From NCBI GenBank assembly GCA_937934275.1, contig CALHAM010000046.1, positions 62,001 to 126,000 on the forward strand: 64,000 nt of DNA, in the 5' to 3' direction. Made by a program: the position numbers and the translations under genes. How positions within the stretch are numbered: the stretch's first letter is position 1; every line of letters begins with the position of its first letter. Positions 8,864-19,304 of this stretch are shown here, in pieces. This DNA is from an uncultured Saprospiraceae bacterium (lineage in GTDB: Bacteria > Bacteroidota > Bacteroidia > Chitinophagales > Saprospiraceae). The notes under the pieces are model-generated. The model saw only the letters and a list, made by a program, of their open reading frames with translations. It was not told where the DNA came from and ran no database searches.

Positions 8864-10708
8864 TCAGAACAGGTTTAGGTACCCTAAGTGAAACTTTGGT
8901 GCGCGCCAGTCGAAGGGCTGCCCGGAGTCGCGCTTGCCTACGGCGAGACTAATTCCAAAGATGCCGGCCTGCGTTTCGACGTTGATGCCGGCGCCAATGC
9001 CCTGTGGCCGCAAAAAAAAGCGATTGCGGTCGGTCGTGTTTTCCACATAGCCCAGGTCAGCAAAAGCGGCCCAATAGGCGTTTTTGCCGGTGAGCAGGCG
9101 CACCTCAGCAGTAGCAACAGCGAAGCGGGTAGCGAAGATGGTTTCTTCGTCGAAGCCGCGCAAAAGTTTATGCCCGCCAAGGCGATACTGTTCGTTGGCG
9201 AAGATAGGCCGATTGTCGGCAAAAAGACCGCCTGCGCGCAGGCGTATGAGGGTTGTCGAGCGCAGTCCTAAGGGGACGAATACTTCCGCGCGAATGTCTG
9301 CCTGATACCGACCCTTGCGCTCGGTCAGGCCGTCGTAAAGCGAGGAGAAGCGGAATGAGGTGTCTGCGGGGTCGCGCAGGGTTACGATGAGGAGGTTGGG
9401 CAAGATTCGGCTGAAGCCTGCGGCTGTGCGCAGCCACAAGGCCCAGCCTTGGCGCGGGTTGAAGCGGTAATCTAAGCGGTTGAGCTGTACCTCAACACCG
9501 ACGCCTTGTTGGCGCAAGTCGACCACGGGCGGCAGCTGGCGCGTTTGACGCACGCGAATGGTGTCCACACTTTGCAGCGAAAGGCTTCGGCTATCGCCAA
9601 AAAACTTGACAAAGTCAGCCCCCTCAAAGAGATATTGCAGCCCTACATCGCCCTGAGCCTCGGTCCAGGTGCTATCGCGCCGAAAGAGGTTGAAGCGGCC
9701 CTCGACGCCGAAGGGAGTGCCCACGAGGTAAGGGAACACGACCTGTGCGTCAAGTTTTTGCGTTTCTGGGCGCAGGCGTTCTAGCTCGAGGCTTAGGCGC
9801 TCACCGCTGTTTAAGGCGTCGAGCAGCACCATCTGGAGCGCACCCGTGATGAGCATGCGCCCAGCAGGATCATTGGGTTGAGGCAGCAAGCCAATGACGA
9901 GGTCGAAGCGACTGGCGCGTTTTTTTTCTAAGAAGAGATTGAGCCGCGCCTCGTTACCGCTGAAAGAGAGGCTGGGCGGTTCCGTTTGTTGGGCAAATGG
10001 GAGGGTGCGCAGGCGTTCGGGCACGCGCAGCACGCGCTCGCGGCTGTAGGGCGCGCCGAGCTTAATGCCCAGAAACTGGGCTAGATAGCGCGGCGACACG
10101 CGCAAACTGCCGTTCACTTTCGGTTCGGCAAAGGCGATGAAGGGGCCGCGTTCCAGGACGATCGCCGCCTCGACACCACCGTCGGGCAGCAATCGCACAC
10201 TGTCTAAGCGCACAGAAGCAAACGGATAGCCTCGGTTTTCGGCCCGCTCCAGGAGTGCGCCCTGCCAGCGCACGAGCTGCGCTGGGCGCACCGGCTCGCC
10301 CGCCTTAGGGCGATGGCGCAGCCCTATGGCGTCCAGCCAGCGCAGGTCCGCTTCGGGCAAGCGCAACTGCGCCCAGTGCAGGCGCTCTCCCAGATACAGC
10401 TGGGCAAATGCCACGCTATCGGAAAGCACCGTCCAGCCATCCACCGAGGCGAACAAGTAGGCCTCCTCACGCCAACGCACCAGCGCTTGTCTTAGCGCCG
10501 TATGCAGGGCTGCCGAATCGGCGGCAATCACCAGCAGAGTGTCTGGGGTTAGCCGGCTAATGTGCAAGCCGCTCAATAGGCGCTCGGCAGCGTCCAGCTC
10601 CTCCGGCACACCGCACAAACGCAGCTGGGCGCGTTGGCCCAAGACACTCGATAGGTTGGAGAAAAAACACAGACCTACGACTCCCCAAGCGGCAAAGAAC
10701 CGGTACAT
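8864..10708 (-). CDS. BamA/TamA-like outer membrane protein (POTRA + Omp85 barrel)
   Basis: C-terminal barrel motif GGHKLLRGFDEETIFATRFAVATAEVRLLTG and N-terminal POTRA-like segments. Start at 10708 (MYRFFAAWGVVGLCFFSN) gives a signal peptide and removes overlap with the upstream gene. Confidence 0.75.
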   Translation of the reverse strand: MYRFFAAWGVVGLCFFSNLSSVLGQRAQLRLCGVPEELDAAERLLSGLHISRLTPDTLLVIAADSAALHTALRQALVRWREEAYLFASVDGWTVLSDSVAFAQLYLGERLHWAQLRLPEADLRWLDAIGLRHRPKAGEPVRPAQLVRWQGALLERAENRGYPFASVRLDSVRLLPDGGVEAAIVLERGPFIAFAEPKVNGSLRVSPRYLAQFLGIKLGAPYSRERVLRVPERLRTLPFAQQTEPPSLSFSGNEARLNLFLEKKRASRFDLVIGLLPQPNDPAGRMLITGALQMVLLDALNSGERLSLELERLRPETQKLDAQVVFPYLVGTPFGVEGRFNLFRRDSTWTEAQGDVGLQYLFEGADFVKFFGDSRSLSLQSVDTIRVRQTRQLPPVVDLRQQGVGVEVQLNRLDYRFNPRQGWALWLRTAAGFSRILPNLLIVTLRDPADTSFRFSSLYDGLTERKGRYQADIRAEVFVPLGLRSTTLIRLRAGGLFADNRPIFANEQYRLGGHKLLRGFDEETIFATRFAVATAEVRLLTGKNAYWAAFADLGYVENTTDRNRFFLRPQGIGAGINVETQAGIFGISLAVGKRDSGQPFDWRAPKFHLGYLNLF

Positions 10709-10757
10709 GGCGCGTTCAAGACGCCGCCCAGCGCGCACAGGTTGGACGAGCGCCCCC

Positions 10758-11966
10758 TCAATGACGCCCGTCGGCGATGGGAATGTTGGGCACAATCCAA
10801 CTAGTGAGCTTCTCGGCCACCCACAGCGCCGGAAACCAAATGACTAACAGTGTCCAAATGGGCAAGTTCAGATAAACCAACCACATGAACACATCGATCA
10901 GCAGCACGATGGCAATGATCCAAGTGATGACCAACAACATAGCCGCCGCGTTCTGGTGAGCCGAGACGATCCAACGCCCCACAATGATGCGCCCATAAGC
11001 GCTGATGAGGCTTTCCGAGGCAGCTGTTTTCGCTACATACCGACAGATGCCGGCAAAGCAGATGAGCACCACAATGAGGCTGCTGAACAACCACATGACA
11101 AACTCCCAAGCTGGCTTAATGGTTTGCCACAGACGACCTTTCCAGGTGGTGATTTGCTCTTTGGCCTCTTCGAGGTTGCGCACCACGGTGGTGGAGTCGG
11201 GCAGGCTGAGGCCTTTATTTTCAGAGCCTGGGCGCGGCGGTATGTTTTGACGCGGCCGAACGGGGTCGCTGACGAGGAGGGGAGCCGCCTCAGCAGCTGA
11301 AGGAGCGTTATACGCTATCGGCTTAGGGTCAACGGAGGCTCCTTTAGGCGTCTGAGGTGGCTCTTCGACGCCTGTCGTAGCCTGTGCTCCGTCTTTGGGT
11401 TTGTCGGGGTAAAAGGGTTTGGCGCGTGTCGCTGTTTTAGCAGGTGCCTCCGGCTGCTTCTCCACTGGGGCCGGCTTCTCCGAGCGAGCGGCTGGCGGCC
11501 GTGACTCCTGGCGCGACGGCGCAGCCGCCTGCTGTGTCTTGTTGGCAGAAGGAGGCGCTGTGTTTTGCTTTTTTCGCCGCTCTTCTCGAGCGCGCGCTGC
11601 AGCGGCCTCCTCTTCTTGTTTGCGCGCCAGCCGCACTGCCTCCGGCTCGACAACGACGGTTTGGCCGTTGTGCACGATTTGTATGGACTTGAGCCGGCCC
11701 GCATTGTCGCGATTAGAAAAACCCGGCTCGCCCGTGAGGAGCTGTTCGTAGGTCTTTTTGCCATCGCCCTGCCGCTTGAGTACGGCGCGCTGAAAGACAA
11801 ATTTGACAATGCCTACGGGACGTTCGCGCTTGTAGCGCTCTGTGCCTAAGTATTGCTCAACTTGCTCGGTTTTGGTGGCCGAAAAGGCAGAGAGCGGCAA
11901 GCTAAGGCCCAATCCTAAAAAGAGCAATGGGAAAAGGTGTAATGATCTACTCATGGAGGGACGCAA
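10758..11966 (-). CDS. exported/membrane protein of unknown function with Pro/Ala/Lys-rich linker and C-terminal TM helices
   Basis: Signal peptide MSRSLHLFPLLFLGLGLSLPLSAFS, low-complexity charged middle, two or more C-terminal TM helices. Confidence 0.7.
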   Translation of the reverse strand: MRPSMSRSLHLFPLLFLGLGLSLPLSAFSATKTEQVEQYLGTERYKRERPVGIVKFVFQRAVLKRQGDGKKTYEQLLTGEPGFSNRDNAGRLKSIQIVHNGQTVVVEPEAVRLARKQEEEAAAARAREERRKKQNTAPPSANKTQQAAAPSRQESRPPAARSEKPAPVEKQPEAPAKTATRAKPFYPDKPKDGAQATTGVEEPPQTPKGASVDPKPIAYNAPSAAEAAPLLVSDPVRPRQNIPPRPGSENKGLSLPDSTTVVRNLEEAKEQITTWKGRLWQTIKPAWEFVMWLFSSLIVVLICFAGICRYVAKTAASESLISAYGRIIVGRWIVSAHQNAAAMLLVITWIIAIVLLIDVFMWLVYLNLPIWTLLVIWFPALWVAEKLTSWIVPNIPIADGRH

Positions 11967-12100
11967 TTAATGAACACCAAAAATTGTTGGGGCAAAGCGC
12001 TTGAAAAACAGCAAGAATCGGCCCAAAAATAAAACATTGGGCCTCCACGGGAGAGAGGTTTTTTTCACTGCCGCCCTTGAGGCTGAGCAAAAATACTTCA

Positions 12101-13027
12101 TCAGCAAACCACTGCGCCTTCCGGATTCACCTTGGACAAGTATAGATCTGTAGCAATGCCGCGCTCTTGAAAGGCTCTCTGCATGGCTGTGCCGGCGTTT
12201 TCGGCGATGAGGCTATTGGAGCACAGTGCAAAGACCGATGGCCCCGCACCCGAGATGCTACACCCCAAGGCGCCTGCTTCTAAGGCAGCCGCCTGCACTT
12301 CGTAAAACCCTGGGATGAGGGGCGCCCGCTGTGGTTCGATGACGACATCTTTCAGGCTGCGCCCAATGAGGTCGAGGTCGGAGGTGAAGCAGCCGACGAC
12401 AAAACCAGCCAGGTAAGCACTTTGCCGCACGTGGTCGCGCAGCGGCACTTCAGCTCTCAGCACTGCCCGCGCCTCGCGTGTGAGTAACTGGATGTGAGGA
12501 TAGACAACAGCGGCATACAGCCCAGCAGGCGTATGTAGGCGATGCACCTCCAAAGGTTCGTTGCTGCACACCAACACGATGCCGCCCAACAGCGAGGGTG
12601 CTACGTTGTCGGCGTGAAAACCGCCCGAAGCTACCTGCTCGCCCATACAGGCAAAGGGCAGCAAATCGCGCTTGCTCATGCCCGTACGCAGCAACTCGCT
12701 CACTGCCAACACCGCCGCAGCCGCACTAGCAGCACTGCTGCCTAAACCGCTGCCCAGCGGCATCTTTTTGTGAATTTCCAGTTCAATACCCACTTCGTGG
12801 GCGCCCAAATGCTCTAACAATCGCTGAGCGGCTACGCCTGCCGTGTTCTCCTCAACGGCATAGGGCAATTGCCCACCATGACCCGTGATTTTGGCGATGC
12901 GCAACCCCGGAATTGTACTCTTGCGCGCAATGACCTCATCGCCCGGCCGCTCTAAGGCCATACCCAACACGTCGAAACCTACGCCAACATTTCCAATAGA
13001 AGCAGGTGCAAACACTTTGATGCCCAC
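12101..13027 (-). CDS. thrB: homoserine kinase
   Basis: MGIKVFAPASIGNVGVGFDVLGMAL...KKMPLGSGLGSSAASAAAAVLAV...CSISGAGPSVFAL; GHMP kinase motifs. Confidence 0.94.
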   Translation of the reverse strand: MGIKVFAPASIGNVGVGFDVLGMALERPGDEVIARKSTIPGLRIAKITGHGGQLPYAVEENTAGVAAQRLLEHLGAHEVGIELEIHKKMPLGSGLGSSAASAAAAVLAVSELLRTGMSKRDLLPFACMGEQVASGGFHADNVAPSLLGGIVLVCSNEPLEVHRLHTPAGLYAAVVYPHIQLLTREARAVLRAEVPLRDHVRQSAYLAGFVVGCFTSDLDLIGRSLKDVVIEPQRAPLIPGFYEVQAAALEAGALGCSISGAGPSVFALCSNSLIAENAGTAMQRAFQERGIATDLYLSKVNPEGAVVC

Positions 13028-13172
13028 AACAGCACAGTTTTTTTTAAAATAAACAACCGATGCCTCTCATCGGCACAGTTAGAGGCAGCAAAGGTAAGGA
13101 CAAGGTCTGCGCTCCGACAGACATGAGGCAGTGCCTAAAGCTGAGCGACCGGAAGCCCTACCTCACCGCTAA

Positions 13173-14747
13173 CTATCGGGCGACGACGAACCTTCGGGCA
13201 AGGGCTTCGGTTTGGCCGCGCACGCACAGCCAATATAGCCCTAAAGGCAGAGTATTCGTCTCGATGGCCGCTGTTAGCGACGCACCCGCCATTGCTTGCA
13301 GCCATTGCGAAGGGCCTACTTGCCGGCCGAGCGGATCGACAATTTCCAGACCCAACAGGTCGCTCTGGGGCCAGAGCAGCTCAACGTGTAACACTTGGGC
13401 AGCAGGGTTGGGCCACAGGCGCACGCTAACGCTTGCCCGAGGGTGGAGGGGAGCCATTCCAACGGACGGATCCGTGCTGAAGCGACGATGCTCATAGTCT
13501 TGGAAAACGCCCCCTGAAAGGAGGGGGAGCGTCAGCGGGTGTTGGAGGCGGTATAACTGGAAGTATCCGTGCCCGTTGGCGCAGCACATGCCATCGCCGT
13601 AGGCGTCCACGAAATGAAGCGAATAGCAGCCTGGTTCAGGCAAATAGAGGGTATCGTAAACGGTCGTATGGTCGCCATAGGCGCCTGGGCCACCACTAAT
13701 GTTGGCGACCAAGCCACCGCCATGAGCGCCGACGGCCTGATTGCCACCGGAAGCGAGCACCTGACCCTGGTCGTTGCGCAGTTCCCAGTAAGTTTCGGCG
13801 CCAAACTGGTCGGTGCGAATCTTCAGCAAAAAGGTCGTTTCGGCTTCTTGAGGCGCCGCCTCAAAAGAGAGCGAAAGGCTGTTGTTGGAAGGGTCTTCAT
13901 CTTGAGCACCGACATTAAGCTGTAGGAGCTCTACGCGCAGCGTGCCGCTCTCATGGCGCGTCAAGCGGCCAAGTTCCAGCACTGCTTCCTGATACGTCGT
14001 CAGGCGGCCCTGCCAAGCTATCGTGTATGTCAGATCGTTGTTCCAAAACACGCCTAAAGAGGCCTGCTGCAGGGGCTTCTCTCCTAAGTTGACCAACCGC
14101 ACGCGCGGCGCCAAATCAATGGAGTGGCAGATATCGCTCCAGGGCGCGCCGGAAGTTAAGTCCATGAGGGCCGCATTGATTTGCCCAAAAGCTACTGGGC
14201 ACTTCTGCACTTGTGCCGCCAAAAGGTCGGCCTCCATTGGGCGCAAGGCATAGGCTTTTCGCGTAGGGCAGATGAGGATCAGAGTTGGGTATTCCTTTAC
14301 GCTGTATTGGAGGGCCAGGGTATGATCGTTGAGGATGGGAAAGGGCGTGCCCGATACCCAATTGCCTAGGGTGGAATAGCTGCAGCCCGACATTCCGCTT
14401 AGGCAGTGGGCGTTGGTGATCGGATCGCTTTCGACCAAGAATACCCTGACGCGATCGGTCCCTATTGGCCCGTGTTGCTGGTAAAGCATCTGCAGGGCTT
14501 TACCTTGGTGGTAGGCCCAACAGGGCAAAGAATGCGTGGTCATGAAGTGGAGCAAAACGCTCTTGCCCGCGCGGAGCAGGCTGTCTAAGCTCCACACGCG
14601 CCCTTGCAGGTCGGTGGCCTTAAAATCCTCTGCCTCAAAAGGCAACTGAGCACGCGCTACTCTCGGCAAGAGAAGCAATAAAACCAATACCGCCAGCTGT
14701 ACTCTTTTTCCTTGGGCTAATGACATGCAAAACGGCATTTTTAACAC
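13173..14747 (-). CDS. thioredoxin/peroxiredoxin-fold T9SS type A cargo protein
   Basis: N-terminal FKATDLQGRVWSLDSLLRAGKSVLLHFMTTHSLPCWAY; middle GCYSLHFVDAYGDGMCCANGHGYFQL; C-terminal LWPNPAAQVLHVEL...GLYWLCVRGQTEALARRFVV (type A sorting domain). Confidence 0.8.
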   Translation of the reverse strand: MLKMPFCMSLAQGKRVQLAVLVLLLLLPRVARAQLPFEAEDFKATDLQGRVWSLDSLLRAGKSVLLHFMTTHSLPCWAYHQGKALQMLYQQHGPIGTDRVRVFLVESDPITNAHCLSGMSGCSYSTLGNWVSGTPFPILNDHTLALQYSVKEYPTLILICPTRKAYALRPMEADLLAAQVQKCPVAFGQINAALMDLTSGAPWSDICHSIDLAPRVRLVNLGEKPLQQASLGVFWNNDLTYTIAWQGRLTTYQEAVLELGRLTRHESGTLRVELLQLNVGAQDEDPSNNSLSLSFEAAPQEAETTFLLKIRTDQFGAETYWELRNDQGQVLASGGNQAVGAHGGGLVANISGGPGAYGDHTTVYDTLYLPEPGCYSLHFVDAYGDGMCCANGHGYFQLYRLQHPLTLPLLSGGVFQDYEHRRFSTDPSVGMAPLHPRASVSVRLWPNPAAQVLHVELLWPQSDLLGLEIVDPLGRQVGPSQWLQAMAGASLTAAIETNTLPLGLYWLCVRGQTEALARRFVVAR

Positions 14748-14788
14748 CCTTTGCCGACAAAAGTACCTTTGAAAAGGCGCCTTTCATC

Positions 14789-14796
14789 TACTTTTG
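14789..14796 (+). promoter_or_regulatory. putative Bacteroidota -7 box TACTTTTG
   Basis: TAnnTTTG consensus 39 bp upstream of ATG 14836; a second copy (TACCTTTG) at 14764-14771. Confidence 0.5.
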
Positions 14797-14835
14797 TGCA
14801 GTTTATTTTTCACAATTGCTAATCTCGGACATTTT

Positions 14836-15522
14836 ATGAAATGTATCGCTACTAGCCTCGCCCTCTTGTTCTTGTCTGCTTCGGGGCTGTTGGAGGCCCA
14901 AACAACTTTTAGCGTAAGCGCTACGGAAGTATGGAAAATCGCGCCTCATCACGAGCAAGACGTTGAGGGCCACATCACCATTACTAATTTGACCAACCAG
15001 ATGCAGACCATCCGATGGACGCGCACCGAAGTGAGTATCACTCCGGGATGCTACTCACAAGTCTGTGACCTGAATCTGTGCTACACTCCGCCAGTAAGTA
15101 CCAAAACTTTTGAGATGCAGCCCAACCAGTCGGGCACCATCATCATGCACTTCCTCAACTACGACACCATTTTAGGCGCCGAGGCCGTCATTCGGCTCAA
15201 GTTGAACAATGAGGCTCAACCCGCCGACAGCACAGTAGTTACCTTCCTCTTTACCTCGCCGCTCTCGAGCACGGGCCAAGCGCTTCCACCGGCAGTAGTG
15301 AGGGCATATCCGAACCCTACAACCGATGGCTTCTGGTTGGCCAATGCCGAGGATGTGCGCACCGTACGCATGCTGGCCTTAGACGGGCGTGAGGTAGCTC
15401 GTTTTCCCTCAATGCCCGGACACTACTACTCGTTAGCCGGACAGCCTAAGGGCACTTACCTGCTTGTTTTGGAAGATGCTCAGCAGCGGCCGTTCCAAGT
15501 ACTGGAAGTGATGCGAAAATGA
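14836..15522 (+). CDS. T9SS type A sorting domain-containing secreted protein
   Basis: Signal peptide MKCIATSLALLFLSASGLLEAQ; C-terminal AYPNPTTDGFWLAN...GTYLLVLEDAQQRPFQVLEVMRK. Confidence 0.82.
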   Translation: MKCIATSLALLFLSASGLLEAQTTFSVSATEVWKIAPHHEQDVEGHITITNLTNQMQTIRWTRTEVSITPGCYSQVCDLNLCYTPPVSTKTFEMQPNQSGTIIMHFLNYDTILGAEAVIRLKLNNEAQPADSTVVTFLFTSPLSSTGQALPPAVVRAYPNPTTDGFWLANAEDVRTVRMLALDGREVARFPSMPGHYYSLAGQPKGTYLLVLEDAQQRPFQVLEVMRK

Positions 15523-15544
15523 GCATAGCGCGCAGCCCTCTGCC

Positions 15545-16282
15545 CTACCCGTACAGCTCGTACAAAATTTGCTTTCGGTCGTAGCCCAAGCGGATTAGTA
15601 AGTTGGCCACAGCCTCGTCAATCATGTTGCTCCAGCCGCATAAGTAGAAGAGCAAGTCGTCTCGCTTGTGGGCGTAGTGTTCCAAATAGACTTGATGCAC
15701 GTAGCCTCGGTGGCCAGACCAGTCGGCCTGACGCGAAAGCGCTATGTCGTAGCGGAAGCCCGACATCGTGCGAGTCAAGGCTTCAAATTCCTCGCGATAG
15801 AGGATGTCCTGCTCTGTACGCGTGCCGAAGATGAGGTGGATGTTCCGATGCGGTCGTCCAGTGTGCTGCAAGTCGCGCAACATGCTGCGAAAAGGGGCTA
15901 CCCCAGTGCCTGTGCACACCATGACGATGTCTTTGTCTTCCAGCGTTTCGGGCAGGCAAAAGGTGCCCTCCGGGCCTTTCCAGCGCAACACTGTGCCCAC
16001 TTGCACTTCTTCGAAAAAGTAGCGCGTAGCCAGCCCATTGGGCGCGCGCACAATACAAAGTTCTATCAGGTCTGGATCATCACCCGGTGCATTGGCAATT
16101 GAGTAGCTGCGCCAGCGCTGGAGGCGCTTTTCGCCAATGGGCAAGTCTACTGTAATAAACTGCCCGGCTTTAAACGGAGGGCGCGGCCCGTGTCGCATCG
16201 CCAGCCAATACCTGCGCACAGCAGGAGTGGCCTGCTCAATGCGAACAACCGTACTGTCGTACCAAATCGCGGGCATATGCAA
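15545..16282 (-). CDS. ferredoxin--NADP reductase (FAD-binding oxidoreductase)
   Basis: RWRSYSIANAPGDD (FAD), VMVCTGTGVAPFRSMLRDL (NADP), YLCGWSNMIDEAVANL. Confidence 0.88.
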   Translation of the reverse strand: MHMPAIWYDSTVVRIEQATPAVRRYWLAMRHGPRPPFKAGQFITVDLPIGEKRLQRWRSYSIANAPGDDPDLIELCIVRAPNGLATRYFFEEVQVGTVLRWKGPEGTFCLPETLEDKDIVMVCTGTGVAPFRSMLRDLQHTGRPHRNIHLIFGTRTEQDILYREEFEALTRTMSGFRYDIALSRQADWSGHRGYVHQVYLEHYAHKRDDLLFYLCGWSNMIDEAVANLLIRLGYDRKQILYELYG

Positions 16283-16509
16283 TCCTTTCGGCCGAAATTG
16301 ATCGGCTCAGTGTACCCGTCAACCCTATTCGGAAGCCCTAACAAGGCAACGACTAAGAAACACATTGCCTACTCCACGGCTGCCGGTCAACGGAGGAATA
16401 ATGGCTCAAGCGTTGTGCTTTTGCGGCGTTTTCGGCTATTTAACCGACAGAAAGCGGTCAAGAAACAAAAACATTGCCCGTACAGTTGCATTTGCTTGAA
16501 AATTTCGCT

Positions 16510-18600
16510 TTAGAAATGCTGAACAGCGCCAGAGCCTACAGTAAACACTTTACTTGATGCGTCGGCGCGCACATCAGTGCGTTGGGCGTTTATGTACGCT
16601 TCGCTGTAGTTGGTTGCCACCACGTTAGCCGCCTCGACGGGCCAGCTACTGGCTTTCAACATAGCGCCATTAGACACAAAGGCCTCGAGCTTATGGCCCT
16701 CGCCTAAAAGATCAAGGCGTGCCTTGTCGTCGAGCGTTACCCTCAAATGTTCAGACTGGTACAAACCGCGCACATGCACCGGACCTGTAGCGGCAATAGA
16801 GCTTTTGCCTTCTTCGAAGCCCTGGATGGAAATCTGCCCCTGACCTTTAACCACCAAACTCGTGAAGACTGGCGTGTGGACGATACATCGAATAGGCGCC
16901 TTGCCTTCTGCTTCAGCCGCCGAAAGGACCAGCGAGTGGCCGTGCCGCACCGCCGAAATACGAGAGGCATCCGAGCGATTGTCGGGGTAATAAATGCTGA
17001 ACTTCTCGTCGTATACAATGTCTACGTTGAGGCTGCCTTCAAAGCGGAAGTGCTCCACCGGCTTATCCTCTTGGTCGCCGTAGTCGTCGGGCGCACAATG
17101 AGCGCAAACCAAGCCAAAGGCGGTCATCTGAAAGGCCTTGCCGGGATTGTTCCTGGCCACATAAGCTTCGTCGGCGTAGTAGGCACCTACACAGCGATGG
17201 ACACCCTCCTCAAAAACGATGTACTTACCCTCTGGCACGCGCACGCGCACGATGGCTTGTCGCATGAGCCAGCCGCCCTCGCTCAAAGCAATTTGCCTGG
17301 GCAACGTCAGTGTACGGCCGCTGAGCACAGCCTTAAACGGCAGTTTATTGGCAAAAGCCTGAGCTTCGGCCTCCGAGGCGCCGCGCACATAAAGGGTGTA
17401 TGAACCCTCGAAGTGTTCTGACTCGCTGCGCTCTATCACAAGACTAAGGACACCCGCTGGACACCCTCCTCTGCCCGGAGCAAAAGTCCACTGCCAGCGT
17501 CCTGAAGAGGTAGAGGTTGTCTCCTCCAAGCGCAAGAAAAGTGTGTCTGAAGTCATCGAACTAAAATCTATGGTGCGCTCAAAAGAACCCTCCCGGCGGT
17601 ACTGCGTAGCCCCCCAAGTGGCCAATGCCACTATCGATATAAAGTTAAGGAGCCACAGCACAGCCATGCCTGCCCCCAACCACGCCGGCGCCTGAAAGCG
17701 AAAAATGGTGCGCAACAACCACAGCGACAGCCAGAGGACTGGGATGCCGATAAGAAAAAAAAGGTTGAGAAAACCTACATAAGATGCCTCTATGGGCAGC
17801 GGGCTTAGAAGAACAATGGAGGGCTGCCCGGTGAAAAAGGCTATCGTGCCCGCTACCCAAACAGTGCCTAAGCCCAACACCAACCCCAAGGCGACGAAGA
17901 TGGCCACTCCTCTCAAGAAACGCGTGAAAAAGGACGCACAACCCGCCGCTAAAGAGGGAGAAACTGCCTTGACCTTTGAGCCTGCCGCCTGACCAAAAGC
18001 CTCCGCCTTGCGCGCAAAACGCTCTGCCCCTTGCTCCGCCTCGCGCACGATATTCTCCACGTTTGGCATCTCGCCGCGCATGGCCAAACGCTCCGCTGCT
18101 GTGCGCGCCGGCGGCACGAGTATCCACAGCAGCACGTAGGCTGGCATCCAAAAACCGAACGAAATGAGCGCAAGCAAAACGAAAACAATGCGCACCCATA
18201 CGGGGTCGTTTAGCCCCAAGTAAGCTGCCAAGCCAGAACACACCCCCCCAATGACGGCGTCGTTCTCGTCGCGGTAGAAGCGGCGACCGGGTCGAAAGGC
18301 CTTCGCATGGCTCGACTTGGAGCCAGTAGCGCCACTGGTCTCGCTGCCAAAATCTTCGGGTTTGCCCATGACCTCAACGGCCGCTTCCACGTCAGCCAAA
18401 GAAACAATGGTGCGCGCGCCTAAGCGCTCGCTGAGTAACTCCCCTAGGCGCATCTCAATGTCGCGCATAATCTCGTCGCGACCCTCGTGGTGGGACAGTT
18501 GAAGGCGGATGTCGTCCAGGTAGGCCGACAAATGCTGATGGGCATCCTCATCTATGGTTAGGGCATAGCCGCCCAAGTTGATTTGCAAAATCTTGTTCAT
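16510..18600 (-). CDS. PspC domain protein with C-terminal GIN/DUF2807-like domain
   Basis: GRRFYRDENDAVIGGVCSGLAAYLGLNDPVWVRIVFVLLALISFG (PspC), several TM helices, C-terminal beta-helix-like repeats. Confidence 0.85.
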   Translation of the reverse strand: MNKILQINLGGYALTIDEDAHQHLSAYLDDIRLQLSHHEGRDEIMRDIEMRLGELLSERLGARTIVSLADVEAAVEVMGKPEDFGSETSGATGSKSSHAKAFRPGRRFYRDENDAVIGGVCSGLAAYLGLNDPVWVRIVFVLLALISFGFWMPAYVLLWILVPPARTAAERLAMRGEMPNVENIVREAEQGAERFARKAEAFGQAAGSKVKAVSPSLAAGCASFFTRFLRGVAIFVALGLVLGLGTVWVAGTIAFFTGQPSIVLLSPLPIEASYVGFLNLFFLIGIPVLWLSLWLLRTIFRFQAPAWLGAGMAVLWLLNFISIVALATWGATQYRREGSFERTIDFSSMTSDTLFLRLEETTSTSSGRWQWTFAPGRGGCPAGVLSLVIERSESEHFEGSYTLYVRGASEAEAQAFANKLPFKAVLSGRTLTLPRQIALSEGGWLMRQAIVRVRVPEGKYIVFEEGVHRCVGAYYADEAYVARNNPGKAFQMTAFGLVCAHCAPDDYGDQEDKPVEHFRFEGSLNVDIVYDEKFSIYYPDNRSDASRISAVRHGHSLVLSAAEAEGKAPIRCIVHTPVFTSLVVKGQGQISIQGFEEGKSSIAATGPVHVRGLYQSEHLRVTLDDKARLDLLGEGHKLEAFVSNGAMLKASSWPVEAANVVATNYSEAYINAQRTDVRADASSKVFTVGSGAVQHF

Positions 18601-18659
18601 TGCTCTGTTTTAAGAATTTATAGTGAGTAGTTAATAGAAGCGGTTTCTGCTTTTCGCGC

Positions 18660-19073
18660 TCATGCGCGCTCGTCGTCTGAGGGCCGTTGTGGTTCAATGT
18701 TCAGCAAAGGCGGAGGAGGGCTGGGTGAAGGCGCCTGTCGGCTTGCTGGCAGTGCCAGCGTTCGATCCACAGCACTGACCAACTCGCGCCAACTGGCGGC
18801 CAAGTCGGCCAAAAAAACTCGCCCCTTGTCCGTAATGGTAAAATACTTGCGCGGAGGCCCTTTGACGCCCTCACGCCAAACATAGTCTACCAACCCGTCG
18901 CTCTTCAGGCGCACCAACAGCGGGTATAGCGTCCCTTCCTTCATCGAGAGGTTGACCCCCTCCAACCGTTCGATAATCTCGGGCGGGTAAGTCTCGCGCT
19001 CGGCTACTACAGCCAATACGCACATTTCCAAAACGCCCTTGCGCATTTGCGCTTTCGCATTTTCTAAGTCCAT
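18660..19073 (-). CDS. PadR family transcriptional regulator
   Basis: ENAKAQMRKGVLEMCVLAVVAERETYPPEIIERL...MKEGTLYPLLVRLKSDGLVDYVWREGVKGPPRKYFTITDKGR. Confidence 0.93.
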   Translation of the reverse strand: MDLENAKAQMRKGVLEMCVLAVVAERETYPPEIIERLEGVNLSMKEGTLYPLLVRLKSDGLVDYVWREGVKGPPRKYFTITDKGRVFLADLAASWRELVSAVDRTLALPASRQAPSPSPPPPLLNIEPQRPSDDERA

Positions 19074-19304
19074 AGGTCTTGCCTCGCCTTTAATGCGCCT
19101 TTGAAGTCGCCATTCTAAGTTTAACCATTAACTTTTCAATGCAAAGGTAAATTTATAAACGAGTACCTTGCAATACATAGTTCCTTTTTTTTGGATTTTT
19201 TTTGCGCGCAAATGGGCGCCCTCTGCGAGGGTATCATGGCCATTTTGCGCAACTTTGCGCCGCCTCCTTCTAGGAGGTCAGCACTTTTTCAAAAACCACC
19301 ATCC

